DNA of 64,000 nucleotides from Glebionis coronaria. Its lineage: Eukaryota; Streptophyta; Magnoliopsida; Asterales; Asteraceae. The notes beneath the pieces were generated by a model. The model did no database searches, was not told the origin of the DNA, and worked only from the letters and a program-made list of their open reading frames with translations. Positions 44,040 to 53,848 of this stretch are shown in pieces. Every line of letters starts with the position of its first letter. The first letter of the stretch is position 1. Location: positions 84,609,512 through 84,673,511 of the forward strand of contig CM046876.1 of NCBI GenBank assembly GCA_025667525.1, read 5' to 3'. A program made the position numbers and the translations under genes.

Positions 44040-45397
44040 CTTGGTAATATCTCCTTTAAGATTGATAATTTGGCTCTGCAAATTCTTGATTTGCTCACCT
44101 TGAGTTCTCATGATGGCCTTAATATATGGATTACTGGGTGGGGTTTGTTGGGCGGGTGGGTGATAAGGGTTAGAAGCCCGAGGTGGGATTTGGTTGCTTC
44201 TATTGTAGTTGTTGGCGGGGTTTTGGTTTTGAGGAGAAAAACCGGGTGAAAGGTAGTTGTTGGACCGGTAACTCAGCAAATTTCTATCCCCTTGAGGTCG
44301 AGCTTGGTAATTTTCCAGTGAATAATTACCATAAGCTGCATACACATTTTCTGGATTTCCTATTGTAGAAGGACAATCGGTGTATGAGTGAGGACCGCCG
44401 CATGTTTCACAAGGAGTAGCAACAGCTTTAACTTGTTGTTGTTGTTGGTTTGAAGCCAAGAGTTGCATACTTCTACTCATTTCAGTCAGCACACGGGTGA
44501 GTTCGGTCATATCAGGGTTTGCAGAAGTGGAGGAAACATTGACTCTCAGATTGTTCCTTGAAGAAGCAGAGGAATCCTAGTTTTTGTGGTGAGTAGTCAT
44601 GTTTTCAATAAGCTCTCTACACTCCTCGGGTCTCCTTTTCATGAATGTGCCACCGGCGGCTGCATTAATCGTATCACGATCTCGAAAATTCAAACCGTTG
44701 TAGAAAGTATCAATTAAGGTCACTGGTAGCATGTTGTGGTTTGGACATCTATCGATCAAGACATTTTATCTCTACCAAGCATCAAAAAGAGATTCATCAG
44801 GATCTTGCATGAAACCGCTGATTTGATTGCGAAGGCTCGTGACCAAGGATTAAAAAGAGATTCATCAGGATCTTGCATGAAACCGCTGATTTGATTGCGA
44901 AGGCTCGTGACCATGGATGGTGGAAAGTAGCGCGACAAAAAGCATTGAGTCATGTCATCCCAAGTATGAATAGAATTCTTTGGGAGACGATCAAACCATT
45001 TCTCGGCATGATGTAATAAAGTATGTGGAAAGAGTTGTAGGCGAAGTTCATCCATTGTGGCACCAGCCAACTTCATGCTTTGGGTGATTGTAATTAACTT
45101 GTCGAGGTGTTTGTTGGCATCATCATCAGGCAATCCACGGAATGGGTTAGTTTGTACTTGCTGAATCATGTGGTGCTTCAACGAAAACTCAGGAGCGTTG
45201 ATTTGCATCGGCGCAATCGGTCCTCCTCGTCCAAACATGGTTGGTTGACAAAGCTCCTCCATGGTCCGAAGATCGGGCTGTGGAAGAACATTGTTGTTAT
45301 TATTGAGGTGCGGTGGATTATTGTTGTTGTTAACACCTGACATACTTAAATCTTCTTGAGTCTCGGGCTCTTGATAATTAGAAGATCTAGTACGCAT
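44040..45397 (-). pseudogene. Element F gag, N-terminal part (broken)
   Basis: The ATG at 45397 starts MRTRSSNYQEPETQEDL, closely like the gag of E at 10183. It has an Asn-rich stretch and then the gag domain. A 68-base tandem duplication (44784-44851 and 44852-44919) shifts the frame, and a further stop with frame change lies at about 44577. The frame from 44510 holds CETCGGPHSYTDC, a CCHC-like finger also present in E, then QARPQGDRNLLSYRSNN, well conserved with E. The region is cut by B at 44040 and continues at 19320. The protein would normally package the element RNA; this copy cannot make it whole. Confidence 0.88.
44784..44919 (-). repeat. 68-bp tandem duplication in F gag
   Basis: AAAAAGAGATTCATCAGG at 44784 and again at 44852, each followed by the same 50 bases with one or two changes near the junction. 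68 is not a multiple of three, so it disrupts the frame. Confidence 0.9.
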
Positions 45398-45630
45398 ACA
45401 CCTGAAAATGCAAAAGAAAAAGAAACCAAACACAAAGACAATATATATACACAATAAAGATAAAATCTTTTTGGATTTTTGAAAATTTTAATTTTTATGG
45501 ATTTTTATCAATTTTTTTAATTTTTATGATTTTTTTTAATTTTTATGCAAGAAAAATAACGCTCACAAGTGAACGGATCCCAAAAAGCAACGCGTCTCTC
45601 ACAGAAAACCGTTAATCTTTACGAAAAGAG
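45398..45630 (-). other. 5' leader of F between primer site and gag
   Basis: A/T-rich, with runs of TTTTTATGG-like repeats. Homologous in position to 9991-10182 of E. No ORF of its own. Confidence 0.5.
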
Positions 45631-45645
45631 CCGGCAGCGGCGCCA
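45631..45645 (-). promoter_or_regulatory. Primer-binding site of F adjoining its internal region (tRNA-Asp)
   Basis: CCGGCAGCGGCGCCA on the plus strand, the reverse complement of TGGCGCCGCTGCCGG, identical to the site of E. It is preceded, in element sense, by AA and a U5-like end TTATTA rather than by the LTR of F itself. Confidence 0.9.
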
Positions 45646-45757
45646 TTTAATAACTCGATTTTACTCAGGTTAAAAATTATCGTTGTACCAATCTCTTCGA
45701 ATTGAAAAAGGAGTTTAGTGTGCGACTCAGTTTTATTTTGGTGGAAACAAAAGTGTT
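45646..45757 (-). repeat. Second, divergent U5 end in element F
   Basis: The segment next to the tRNA copy (CGACTCAGTTTTATTTTGGTGG) is nearly the same as the F LTR at 45914 onward, but its last 90 bases differ strongly and end TTATTA rather than TGTATCA. It therefore looks like the U5 end of a related but different LTR subfamily left between the tRNA copy and the primer site. Confidence 0.8.
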
Positions 45758-45832
45758 GTCGTTGTAGTATAGTGGTAAGTATTCCCGCCTGTCACGCGGG
45801 TGACCCGGGTTCAATCCCCGGCAGCGGCGCCA
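45758..45832 (+). tRNA. Complete tRNA-Asp(GTC) sequence with encoded CCA, likely a retrocopy
   Basis: 75 bases fold as a full cloverleaf: acceptor GTCGTTG with CAGCGGC (one G-T pair), anticodon stem CCCGC/GCGGG with anticodon GTC, T arm CCGGG TTCAATC CCCGG, discriminator G and CCA. Plant nuclear tRNA genes do not encode CCA, so a DNA copy with CCA indicates reverse transcription of a mature tRNA. It lies in antisense to F, exactly where the primer tRNA sits, two bases from the LTR end. Whether RNA polymerase III could still use its internal A and B boxes is open; no T-run terminator follows the 3' end. Confidence 0.93.
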
Positions 45833-45834
45833 TT

Positions 45835-46191
45835 TGATACAAGGCTTTTGGCCCGTATAAAAATTAAAGTTCGATCTCGTGGTCTAATCGAATTGATCTA
45901 GGTTCTCTATGTGACTCAGTTTTATTTTGGTGGAACAAAAATGTTGTCGTTGTAGTATATGAAAATGTGCAAAACTTTTAAAGTAAAATGGCGTTAAGAT
46001 AAAAGAGCGTTGAAATAAAAGGCGTTAAAATAAATCTAAATCTAATTAAAATTAAATGTGCGATATTTAAAAACGTGACGGAAAGTAAATTGATTGAATG
46101 ACTAAAAATAAAAGCGTGACGAGAATTAAAATTGACAAAGTATAAAAATGAGAATGTAAAAATTAAACAAGACAAAACATGGAAAATAACC
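45835..46191 (-). repeat. 5' LTR of element F, U5-side part
   Basis: TGATACAAGG... on the plus strand, matching 13582-13940. GTCGTTGTAGTATA at 45946-45959. Interrupted by G after TAACC (46187-46191). Confidence 0.92.
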
Positions 46192-46478
46192 TGTTAATCA
46201 TGGATTCACTATGAACACGGGTTTATGATCCGGAGGTCGGGGAGGATAGAAGTGTTGTTTAGCCATTTTAGTGAGAGAAACAAGAGAGAATAAAAGTGTG
46301 TTTTATTCTAGAGAGAGAAAGGTAAGACAAGAAATGAAAAGCCTCACCCCTCCATGGAAGTATGGAGGGGTTTATATAGCTCGGGACTTGGACTTTACAT
46401 TTGACAATATTAGTCCCTGCAAGTCCCGGCTATGAAACTAATGTAATTCCGTTAGTCGCACACATTTTAAGGCTAACA
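46192..46478 (-). repeat. 3' LTR of element G
   Basis: 287 bp, same as 49815-50101. On the plus strand it is followed by ATCTTCCCCTAATG, whose reverse complement is a purine-rich tract next to the LTR start, the expected PPT. Confidence 0.92.
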
Positions 46479-48193
46479 ATCTTCCCCTAATGTGGTGACA
46501 TACGGAATTACTTACAATGTTCCTAACAAATGCAAATACAACAAAAATATGACAGTATTAAGTTTGCTTCCAATGCTGAGGATGACACGGTTGTCTTCAA
46601 GTCTTCTAGAAAAACTTATACCCCAGTTTGAATCCTTTTTGTCTTTGCTTGTTGAGGAACCATTGTATCATGTATGAACTGGATTAACTTCCCCCCAATT
46701 CATACCACATGCCTTGAAAAGCTTTCTTCATAGACTTCTTTTTGACGAAGCTTCTGAATCAGCTTCCCCCCAAACCAAAATCCCTGTCTTGAGCAGAACC
46801 TGTAGCTTGAGCAATCTTCTATCTTTGACATTTAAAGTGCACAGCGGAATTTTGTAGAAGAAGAAGTAAACCCCACCAAGTAACTGCTACCTTGACATTT
46901 TTGGTCTACATGATTATGTGTTTGGGGGAACATGTAAGAAATCAACAACAAATCTTCTCACGCTTGTAGAATGCTTCCCCCTAGAAGTTGAACTAAGTAC
47001 TCCAGAGTGGGAACTAAGTCTCCAAAGTACACGTTCTTCCCCCATGATGGTGACGAACTCTCGGAAGCATCATCTGATGTGTACGGTCAAAATCGCGAGA
47101 TGTTCTTATAGAATGTATGATGGTGACGAACACTCGGTAGCGTTCTTGTCAAAAGAATGGTGGTTAAGAACACTCGGTAGCATTCTTGTCAAAAGTATGG
47201 TGGTTAAGAACACTCGGTAGCATTCTTGTCAAAAGTATGGTGGTTAAGAACACTCGATAGCATCATCTGACGAGTACAATCAGAATCGCGAGAAGTCCGT
47301 GTCTGAAGCAGTAATCTTTGTTGACATTCTGTAGCTCAAGTTGCTCGTGAGAATTGGTTGTTGATCACATCTCTACTCTTGTACTCTCTGGCTAAACTTA
47401 CCAACCTCGTATTCTTTCGGCTATCTATAGTGACCACTGGTGAAGTAAACCTGATATTCCAAACTTGAAACTGAAGTACAATCTCCCAAATTTGTTACTT
47501 ACGCTTAGCACTGTTGTTGATTGACGAACGGTGCAGAGAAACGTCTCTTAGTACCTTATACATAAAAGAAGAGAGAAGTATAAGATGTAAAACACCTCTT
47601 GAAGTATCCACAACTACAGGTGAGTGTGACACTGAGCACTACAACGTAACTCCTTAAGTGATAGTTGTCCATGTCGTCGACCATCCACCCCTTGACAGTG
47701 GAAACTAGATAAATCAAGTCTCAATCATAGATGCTGAAGCGAATCATCAATCGATAGAGGGGGTGAAAAAGGCTCGATGATGAATTGAGTAGACGCCTTC
47801 GTGATATTCCACTTCACCTTCAACTAATAAATACCAAATCCACTTCGTAATCACTTGACATTACTTTGCCCGAATACTAGCCGTTTTTGACAATATCAGT
47901 GAATCTTAAAGGATCGTTTTGGTGTTTGTTTGTTTTTGTCGTGAGTTTGTCGTGTGTGTCTGTGTTGTTGGAGTGCCATTAACTAGACATTGGCTAAAAG
48001 AGATGAGAAGCTGTCAATGTCATCTAGTTAACGTTACTTGGAAGCCAAATCAATCATATACCCAACTGATGCGCGGATCGACCTCCGCGGTGAGGTCGTC
48101 GAAAAAATTTCGGAAAAATATAGGTTCAAAACGGAGGTTTTCTTTAATCAGAATGAACCCATAATCACCATATCTCCATAATCCGCACATCCA
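46479..48193 (-). other. Interior of G, 3' part, without a recognisable gene
   Basis: No ORF of note. Repeated purine-tract complements CTTCCCC or CTTCCCCC occur at about 46481, 46690, 46762, 46975 and 47038. A 40-base tandem repeat occupies 47120-47263. Otherwise nothing recognised. Confidence 0.6.
47120..47263 (-). repeat. 40-bp tandem repeat in G
   Basis: About 3.6 units of GTGGTTAAGAACACTCGGTA plus GCATTCTTGTCAAAAGTATG. The first unit is the most diverged (TGACGAACACTCGG). Confidence 0.9.
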
Positions 48194-48625
48194 TCATACC
48201 CGGTTCTGACCCGTATGCACTTGGGCCAATAAGCTAAATAATCGAATCCAACTCCATTCGCTATATTGTTTTTCATTTAGATGTAACCATGGCCCATTCA
48301 TGTAACTCAATATTCGGCCCACTTTATCAAACCCGGTTAAGGATATAAAGTATGTGGAATCCCTAATTTTACTCATAGTTACACTAACCATACTTCTCAT
48401 AGATACATCTGCCCTTATCTTTTTCTTTCTAGAAAACTCAGCCAAAAAAAATCCGCCTCCTTTCCTAACCTTACACTCTTCATCTCGAAGATTCATCAAC
48501 TCAACCAAGAAAATATTACCATCTGATTCTACCTTCACTCCAGTCATAATCTTTCGATCATAAATCAAACCCACAACATATGAATAGACAGTACATCCAC
48601 ACGAAGAACATGAATGTTTTGACAT
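48194..48625 (-). CDS. Unrecognised 143-codon ORF in G, possible captured gene fragment
   Basis: The ATG at 48625 gives MSKHSCSSCGCTVYSYVVG..., with a Cys-rich start CSSCGC, a basic middle (AEFSRKKKIRADVSM) and no similarity that I recognise to gag or pol. The stop is at 48194. Base use is less A/T-skewed than the flanks, and no other long frame exists in G. It might be host sequence picked up by the element, or chance. I cannot assign a function. Confidence 0.35.
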   Translation of the reverse strand: MSKHSCSSCGCTVYSYVVGLIYDRKIMTGVKVESDGNIFLVELMNLRDEECKVRKGGGFFLAEFSRKKKIRADVSMRSMVSVTMSKIRDSTYFISLTGFDKVGRILSYMNGPWLHLNEKQYSEWSWIRLFSLLAQVHTGQNRV

Positions 48626-49079
48626 CCAAGATCATTTCATGGGTCACAGGTAGGTGTAGTATAATTCGTTGTGTGTTGAATAAATCGAAACAAAGAGAAA
48701 ACTAAAACTGAATAGTTGAAAGTTTCTTTTTAATTTCGAAAAGCAATTAGATGGATTGCATCTATACAAAGGATCGATGATGATTTTTTGGTTTTGTGGT
48801 AGATCTTTATAGATCTTGACATGCAAGTGAAAACACAAAACATGATGAATCTGAGATTATGTATTTTATTCGAGTCTAGATGGGTAATAGGTGTCGATGG
48901 GTTAGGATAGATTTGGTGTTGATGGGAGTTAAAAGGTGATATGAAAAGTATTGGTTTTGGTGTTGATCTCAACTCACTGAGTTGACCCCGTGAGAAAATA
49001 AGTTTCTGGTTTGGTCAAAAATTATTCAGCAAAAATAAATTATTTCAATGTGTTACAATGTCTTTCTAACAAAATAACC
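48626..49079 (-). other. Interior of G between ORF and motif array
   Basis: A/T-rich. Minus-strand frames at 48644-48838 and 48730-48972 are short and low in complexity, and are not called. Confidence 0.4.
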
Positions 49080-49435
49080 AGTCATCGCAAAACCATCTGA
49101 ATCTCCATCACAGTTAGTCAATCATGTCATCACAATGTTTCCAAAAGACACTATCGCAATGTCAGAAACCTCATCGTAATGTATCTAAAACTCCCCATCG
49201 CAATGAATCCACACCACCCATCGCAATGTCGGAAAAAAATTTGGCAGCATCTCGGCATGAATGCCATTGCGATGGATCAAGCCATCCATCGCAATGAGAC
49301 CCATCTGAGTGAGTCGCATCGCAATAGATTCAGCCCTATCCATCGGAATGTGTAAAAAAAATAACCCATCGGAATAAATCCGGAAAAGAAGCCATCTGAA
49401 TATGCATCCGAATAGGACCATCGGAAAGGGGGTTT
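49080..49435 (-). repeat. CATCGCAATG motif array in the leader of G
   Basis: About 18 copies of CCATCGCAATG, CATCGGAAT or CATCTGAAT are spaced 10-30 bases, some inverted (CCATTGCGATGG). On the element strand they lie about 380-735 bases downstream of the 5' LTR, in the RNA leader. The core resembles that in the leader of B (TTCCGAT and TTGCGAT). Confidence 0.85.
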
Positions 49436-49802
49436 GACCAACTTTCTGTAGATACCAAAAAAATAGGTTTGGACCATATTTTTTTGTTTTTCTTGTCCTT
49501 TTCCCAATAAACAAACCTGTTAATGCTTCCTTGTCATATTCCCAACTAATTACTAATAAAGTGGCAGATTAGAGATCAATATAATGACATGCAACACCAA
49601 AAAAAAAATGATGCTGAGGAAACAGTAACACCAAAAAATGATGCTGAGGAAACAGAAAGCGAGGTATGGATAACAAAATCTGCAAGATCATATAAGACAA
49701 AAGACACTAACGATTTGACAGATTTAGAGAAAGAAAAGTAATTCAAACCGTGAACAAATCAAGCACAAACACGAACAAAAACACGAAACACCCCCGGTAA
49801 GC
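49436..49802 (-). other. Leader of G next to the primer site
   Basis: A/T-rich, with a 27-base segment containing AATGATGCTGAGGAAACAG repeated twice (about 49598-49652). No gene seen. Confidence 0.5.
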
Positions 49803-49814
49803 TCTGATGCCAAT
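49803..49814 (-). promoter_or_regulatory. Primer-binding site of G (initiator tRNA-Met-like)
   Basis: The minus strand reads TTGGCATCAGAGC immediately after the 5' LTR. TGGCATCAGAGC differs at one base from the standard TGGTATCAGAGC, so priming should still be possible through a G-U or mismatched pair. Confidence 0.75.
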
Positions 49815-50101
49815 TGTTAATCATGGATTCACTATGAACACGGGTTTATGATCCGGAGGTCGGGGAGGATAGAAGTGTTGTTTAGCCATTTTAGTGAGAG
49901 AAACAAGAGAGAATAAAAGTGTGTTTTATTCTAGAGAGAGAAAGGTAAGACAAGAAATGAAAAGCCTCACCCCTCCATGGAAGTATGGAGGGGTTTATAT
50001 AGCTCGGGACTTGGACTTTACATTTGACAATATTAGTCCCTGCAAGTCCCGGCTATGAAACTAATGTAATTCCGTTAGTCGCACACATTTTAAGGCTAAC
50101 A
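49815..50101 (-). repeat. 5' LTR of element G
   Basis: Identical by eye to 46192-46478. On the minus strand TATATAAA (plus 49994-50001) is followed at once by an inverted repeat with arms CCCCTCCAT and ATGGAGGGG (plus 49970-49993). Confidence 0.92.
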
Positions 50102-50106
50102 TAACC

Positions 50107-51558
50107 CCCAATCGGAATATATTCCGATCAAACAATGATCGGAATACACAACCCTCCAATCGGAATGTGAGCCTACCTCCAAATCGGAATATCGAAAAAC
50201 CCTCGATCGGAATAACTGTCACTTACACACGATCGGAATGTGCTAGATACCCTTGATCGGAATAGCTTACCGTTGATCGGAATGTGGGGAAGACTCTGGT
50301 CGGAATGCTGATCGGAACTACAATCGGAATGTTGTCACTCACTCTGATCGTAATAACCAAAACGAACACCTCAATCGGAATGAGGGAAGGAGCACCAGAT
50401 CGGAATATGGGATAAACCACCAATCGGAATACTCAAAACCCCTACTGATCGGAATACCAAATCCCTCAGATTGGAATGTTGTAAACCCTTTTCCGACCAA
50501 GCCAAGGAGCTATGGTCGGAATGTATATCCCTTTTCTGGTTTACCAGATCGGAAAACGGAGGAAAAAGTACAAAATAAGCTAAACAAATAAGCTACTAAT
50601 CAAATAAGCACGAGTCTAAAATCCTAAGGCAACCCGTATGAAAATAAGCTACTAGACTGAAATTTAACAACTTTTAAGACACGAAATGAATAAGCTTTAA
50701 GAAAAAAACAACTTTTTATATAAAAATAACTTTTATAAAAACTTTATAAACTTGAAAATAAACAAAATAAGCTATGAAATTAAATGATTTAAAACAATCA
50801 AAAGCATAAAAATGAAATTTTTAATCAAATAAGAAACACAATAAGCATGTAAACATAAAGATCAAGCAAGAAAGAAAGGTAGAATGAGAGATCAAACAAG
50901 TAAAGTAAAGGTGCAATAAAGATAAAAGTAACTTACTTGAAAATTAAGGTGCAAGACAAGGTAATTAAAGGTGCAATAAAATAAATGTGCAAGTAATTAA
51001 ATGTGCATAATAGTAAAGGTGGAAGAACTAGTGTCACTCTAGCCAACAAAAACAAATGAATGAAAATGGGGTGTATTTATAGGAGATTAGGAGGGTGGTT
51101 AGAGGAAGCTTCTTTCCCTCCTTCCTTTCTTCTTAATTGCGCCATCAAGTCCTTCCTTCTTAATCTCTTTGTTAATCTTGGACTTTGATGACTTTTGGCT
51201 CGGGATTTCTTTGGACTCGTCTTTTAATTCTTCGATAAATAAGACTTGAGTTCCTCGGCTTTAAGTAAACTTTCGTCTTTTGACTTTTTTTCTTCGATAA
51301 ATCTTCAGAATTGGTCTTGGACTTCCGTTCTTTTTGCAATCTTGACTTCTTGACTTCGTCTTTCGTCTTTTTCTTCAATAAAAGCCCGTAAATGCCCGTG
51401 AATGCCCGTGTTTTCTCCACTTTTCACCTTTTCGTCCTAAATCACAACAAAAACACAAACCACGCATAATTCCGACATAAAAGACATAAAATACACGTTT
51501 TGGCTTGGTTATTATTGTAATTAAGTGGTAGAAAATATGTGTGTTTACACACATATCA
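50107..51558 (-). repeat. 5' LTR of element F, U3-side part
   Basis: Continuation of 45835-46191 after G. It holds the motif array (50107-50555) and TATTTATA (reverse of a TATA box) at 51074-51081, and ends ACACATATCA at 51558, followed by GTCCC, the target duplication in the RT of E. Confidence 0.92.
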
Positions 51559-51563
51559 GTCCC

Positions 51564-52570
51564 TATGGAACATTTGCTTACAAACGTATGCCTTTTGGTT
51601 TATGCAATACTCCTGGGACGTTCCAAAGGTGTATGATGGCTATCTTCCATGACATGGTTGAAGAAACTATGGAAGTTTTCATGGATGATTTCTCTGTTAA
51701 TGGCGACTCTTTCTCTGCTTGCCTTGCCAATTTAGAATGTATGCTTAAGCGGTGTGAAGACACTCGCCTTGTTCTTAATTGGAAAAAATGCCATTTCATG
51801 GTAAAAGAGGGCATCGTGCTAGGACACAAGATCTACAAAGCCGGTCTTGAAGTGGACCGTGCTAAAGTTGATGTTATTTCTAAGTTGCCTCCACCTTCAA
51901 CCGTGAAGGGTGTGAGAAGTTTCCTCGGTCATGCGGGCTTCTACCGTCGCTTTATCAAAGATTTTTCTAAAATCGCTCGCCCGATGACCCACCTCTTGGA
52001 AAAAGATACTCCTTTTATCTTTTCCAAAGAGTTTATTGAAGCCTTCAACTCGCTTAAGGATAAGCTAACTAAGGCACCCGTCTTGGTTACCCCTAATTGG
52101 GAGCTTCCCTTTGAGTTGATGTGCGATGCTAGCGACTATGCTATTGGAGCGGTTTTGTGCCAAAGTGTGAACAAACACTTCCAACCGATTCATTATGCTA
52201 GCAAGACAATGACGGGGGCTCAATTGCATTACACGACAACCGAAAAAGAGCTTTTAGCTGTTGTCTATGCCTTTGAAAAGTTCCGCCCCTATCTTGTCCT
52301 TTCTACCACCATCGTGTATACCGATCATTCCGCGTTGAAGTACTTGTTAACTAAACAAGATTCCAAACCAAGACTTCTTCGCTGGGTTTTGCTACTTCAA
52401 GAATTTAAAATCGAAATTCGTGATAAGAAGGGAGCTGAAAACCTAGCCGCGGATCATCTCATTAGACTTGAGGATCCTTTCCAAGGGGATCATCCGAACA
52501 AAGAAATCAATGATTCTTTTCCCCTGGAGACCTTAATGTCTATCAACTCGAATTCTGATGCAACCCGTGG
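51564..52570 (+). pseudogene. Element E RT (C-terminal part) and RNase H
   Basis: The frame resumes exactly where F interrupted it (13581). [24 protein letters not shown] leads to the RT active site FMDDF (Asp codons 51684-51689), the thumb and connection ([19 protein letters not shown]), and RNase H from [12 protein letters not shown] (about 52123) to [11 protein letters not shown] and ADHLIRLE. All main catalytic acids are visible. A one-base loss near 52565 shifts the frame away from the integrase, and the shifted frame stops at 52622. RT in such elements copies RNA to DNA inside the particle; this copy is split and broken. Confidence 0.88.
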
Positions 52571-53848
52571 TTTGCGGACATTGCAAACTACTTGGCGGGT
52601 GGAATTCTCGTTGACGGGTTAACATCCCAACAAAAGAAGTTCTTCAAAGACATTAAGACTTACTTTTGGGATGACCCGTATCTATTCAAACAATGTGCCG
52701 ATTTGATTATTCGCCGATGTGTTGATGGACCGGTAGCTTTAGAAATCCTTAACGCTTGCCACAAAGGACCCACCGATGGTCACTTTGGTCCCAACTACAC
52801 CGCCAAAAAAGTGTTTGACTCGGGATTTTATTGGCCCACCATTTATCGTGATGCTTACGAGATGGTTAAACGTTGTGATGCTTGCCAAAAACAAGGCAAG
52901 ATCACACATAAAGACGAGATGCCTCAGAATTTCATTCAAGAATGTGAAATCTTTGATGTTTGGGGTATCGACTTTTTGGGGCCATTCCCTTCCTCTAAAG
53001 GAAACAAATACATCCTTGTAGCCGTTGACTACGTTTCAAAGTGGTTTGAAGCCAAAGCTTTACCTACTAATGACGCAAGGGTGGTTTGTAACTTTTTGAA
53101 ATCGCTATTCGCTAGATTCGGTGTGCCTCGTGCCATTATTAGTGATCGCGGGACTCATTTTTGCCATGATCAATTTACTAGAGTCATGGCTAAGTATGGT
53201 GTAAATCATCGTCTTTCCACCGCCTACCACCCACAAACTAATGGCCAGGCTGAAATCTCTAACCGAGGATTAAAGCGAATTCTTGAACGAACCGTGGGAG
53301 AGCATCGTGCCTCATGGGCTGATAAACTTGATGATGCTTTGTGGGCTTTTCGTACCGCATAAAAGACTCCGATTGGTTGTACACCATATCGTCTCGTGTA
53401 CGGGAAAGCATGCCACCTCCCCATTGAGTTGGAGCACAAGGCTTACTGGGCCTTGAAGTGGGCTAATTTTGATATCAACAAAGTCGGTGACCTACGCAAG
53501 ATCCAACTCAATGAGCTCAATGAACTCCGTAATGAGGCTTATGAAAATTCTTTGATCTATAAGGAAAAGACTAAGCTCATTCACGACTCTAAGATTAAAA
53601 ACCGAGAGTTCCAAGTTGGAGACAAAGTTTTTCTCTTTAACTCTCGGTTGAAAATCTTTTCGGGCAAGCTGAAATCTCGTTGGTCCGGCCCATTCACCAT
53701 TGCCCAAATTTTTCCATATGGTACTCTCGAGCTCGCTCAACCTAATGGACCTAATTTTAAGGTGAATGGCCAACGAGTGAAGTTGTACTTTGGTGAGGAC
53801 ATCTCTCAGGAGATGATTCCATCCCTCACCACGTTCCCCATGAACTAA
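52571..53848 (+). pseudogene. Element E integrase, with an in-frame stop
   Basis: In the frame of 52592. HHCC finger ([13 protein letters not shown]...CDACQKQG), then catalytic Asp (GIDFLGP, codon 52970), Asp (IISDRGTHF, codon 53144) and Glu ([10 protein letters not shown], codon 53252), with 35 residues between the last two. TAA at 53360-53362 interrupts the frame directly before [20 protein letters not shown], which continues in the same frame to the stop at 53848, including a GPF-like C-terminal segment ([20 protein letters not shown]). No chromodomain follows, as expected for Athila. The stop would remove the C-terminal DNA-binding part. Confidence 0.88.

Larger units (their letters stand above)
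46192..50101 (-). mobile_element. Element G: short non-autonomous copia-type LTR retrotransposon, minus strand
   Basis: LTRs of 287 bp (46192-46478 and 49815-50101), identical by eye, with TAACC duplicated at 46187-46191 and 50102-50106. On the minus strand the LTR reads TGTTAGCC...GATTAACA; the start TGTTAGCC and the tRNA-Met-like primer site resemble B. The 3.3-kb interior has no gag, protease, integrase or RT. It inserted into the motif array end of the 5' LTR of F. Identical LTRs imply a very recent move with borrowed enzymes, possibly from B-like elements. Confidence 0.9.
13582..51558 (-). mobile_element. Element F: Athila-like gag-protease-only retrotransposon, minus strand
   Basis: F is flanked by GTCCC (13577-13581 and 51559-51563) inside the RT of E. 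The 3' LTR is 13582-15391. The 5' LTR is 45835-51558, interrupted by G. Removing B and G leaves about 9.3 kb. The only coding region is gag plus protease with an acidic tail, then the 3' non-coding region; RT, RNase H and integrase are absent, so mobility would depend on enzymes from elements like E. Between 5' LTR and gag it carries a full tRNA-Asp sequence and a second U5 end. About 20 LTR differences in 1810 bp were counted. Confidence 0.92.

Noticed and set aside
45758..45832. Ordinary functional nuclear tRNA-Asp gene
   Set aside because: It has an encoded CCA, sits exactly at the primer position in antisense to F, and has no downstream T-run; a retrocopy explains it better.
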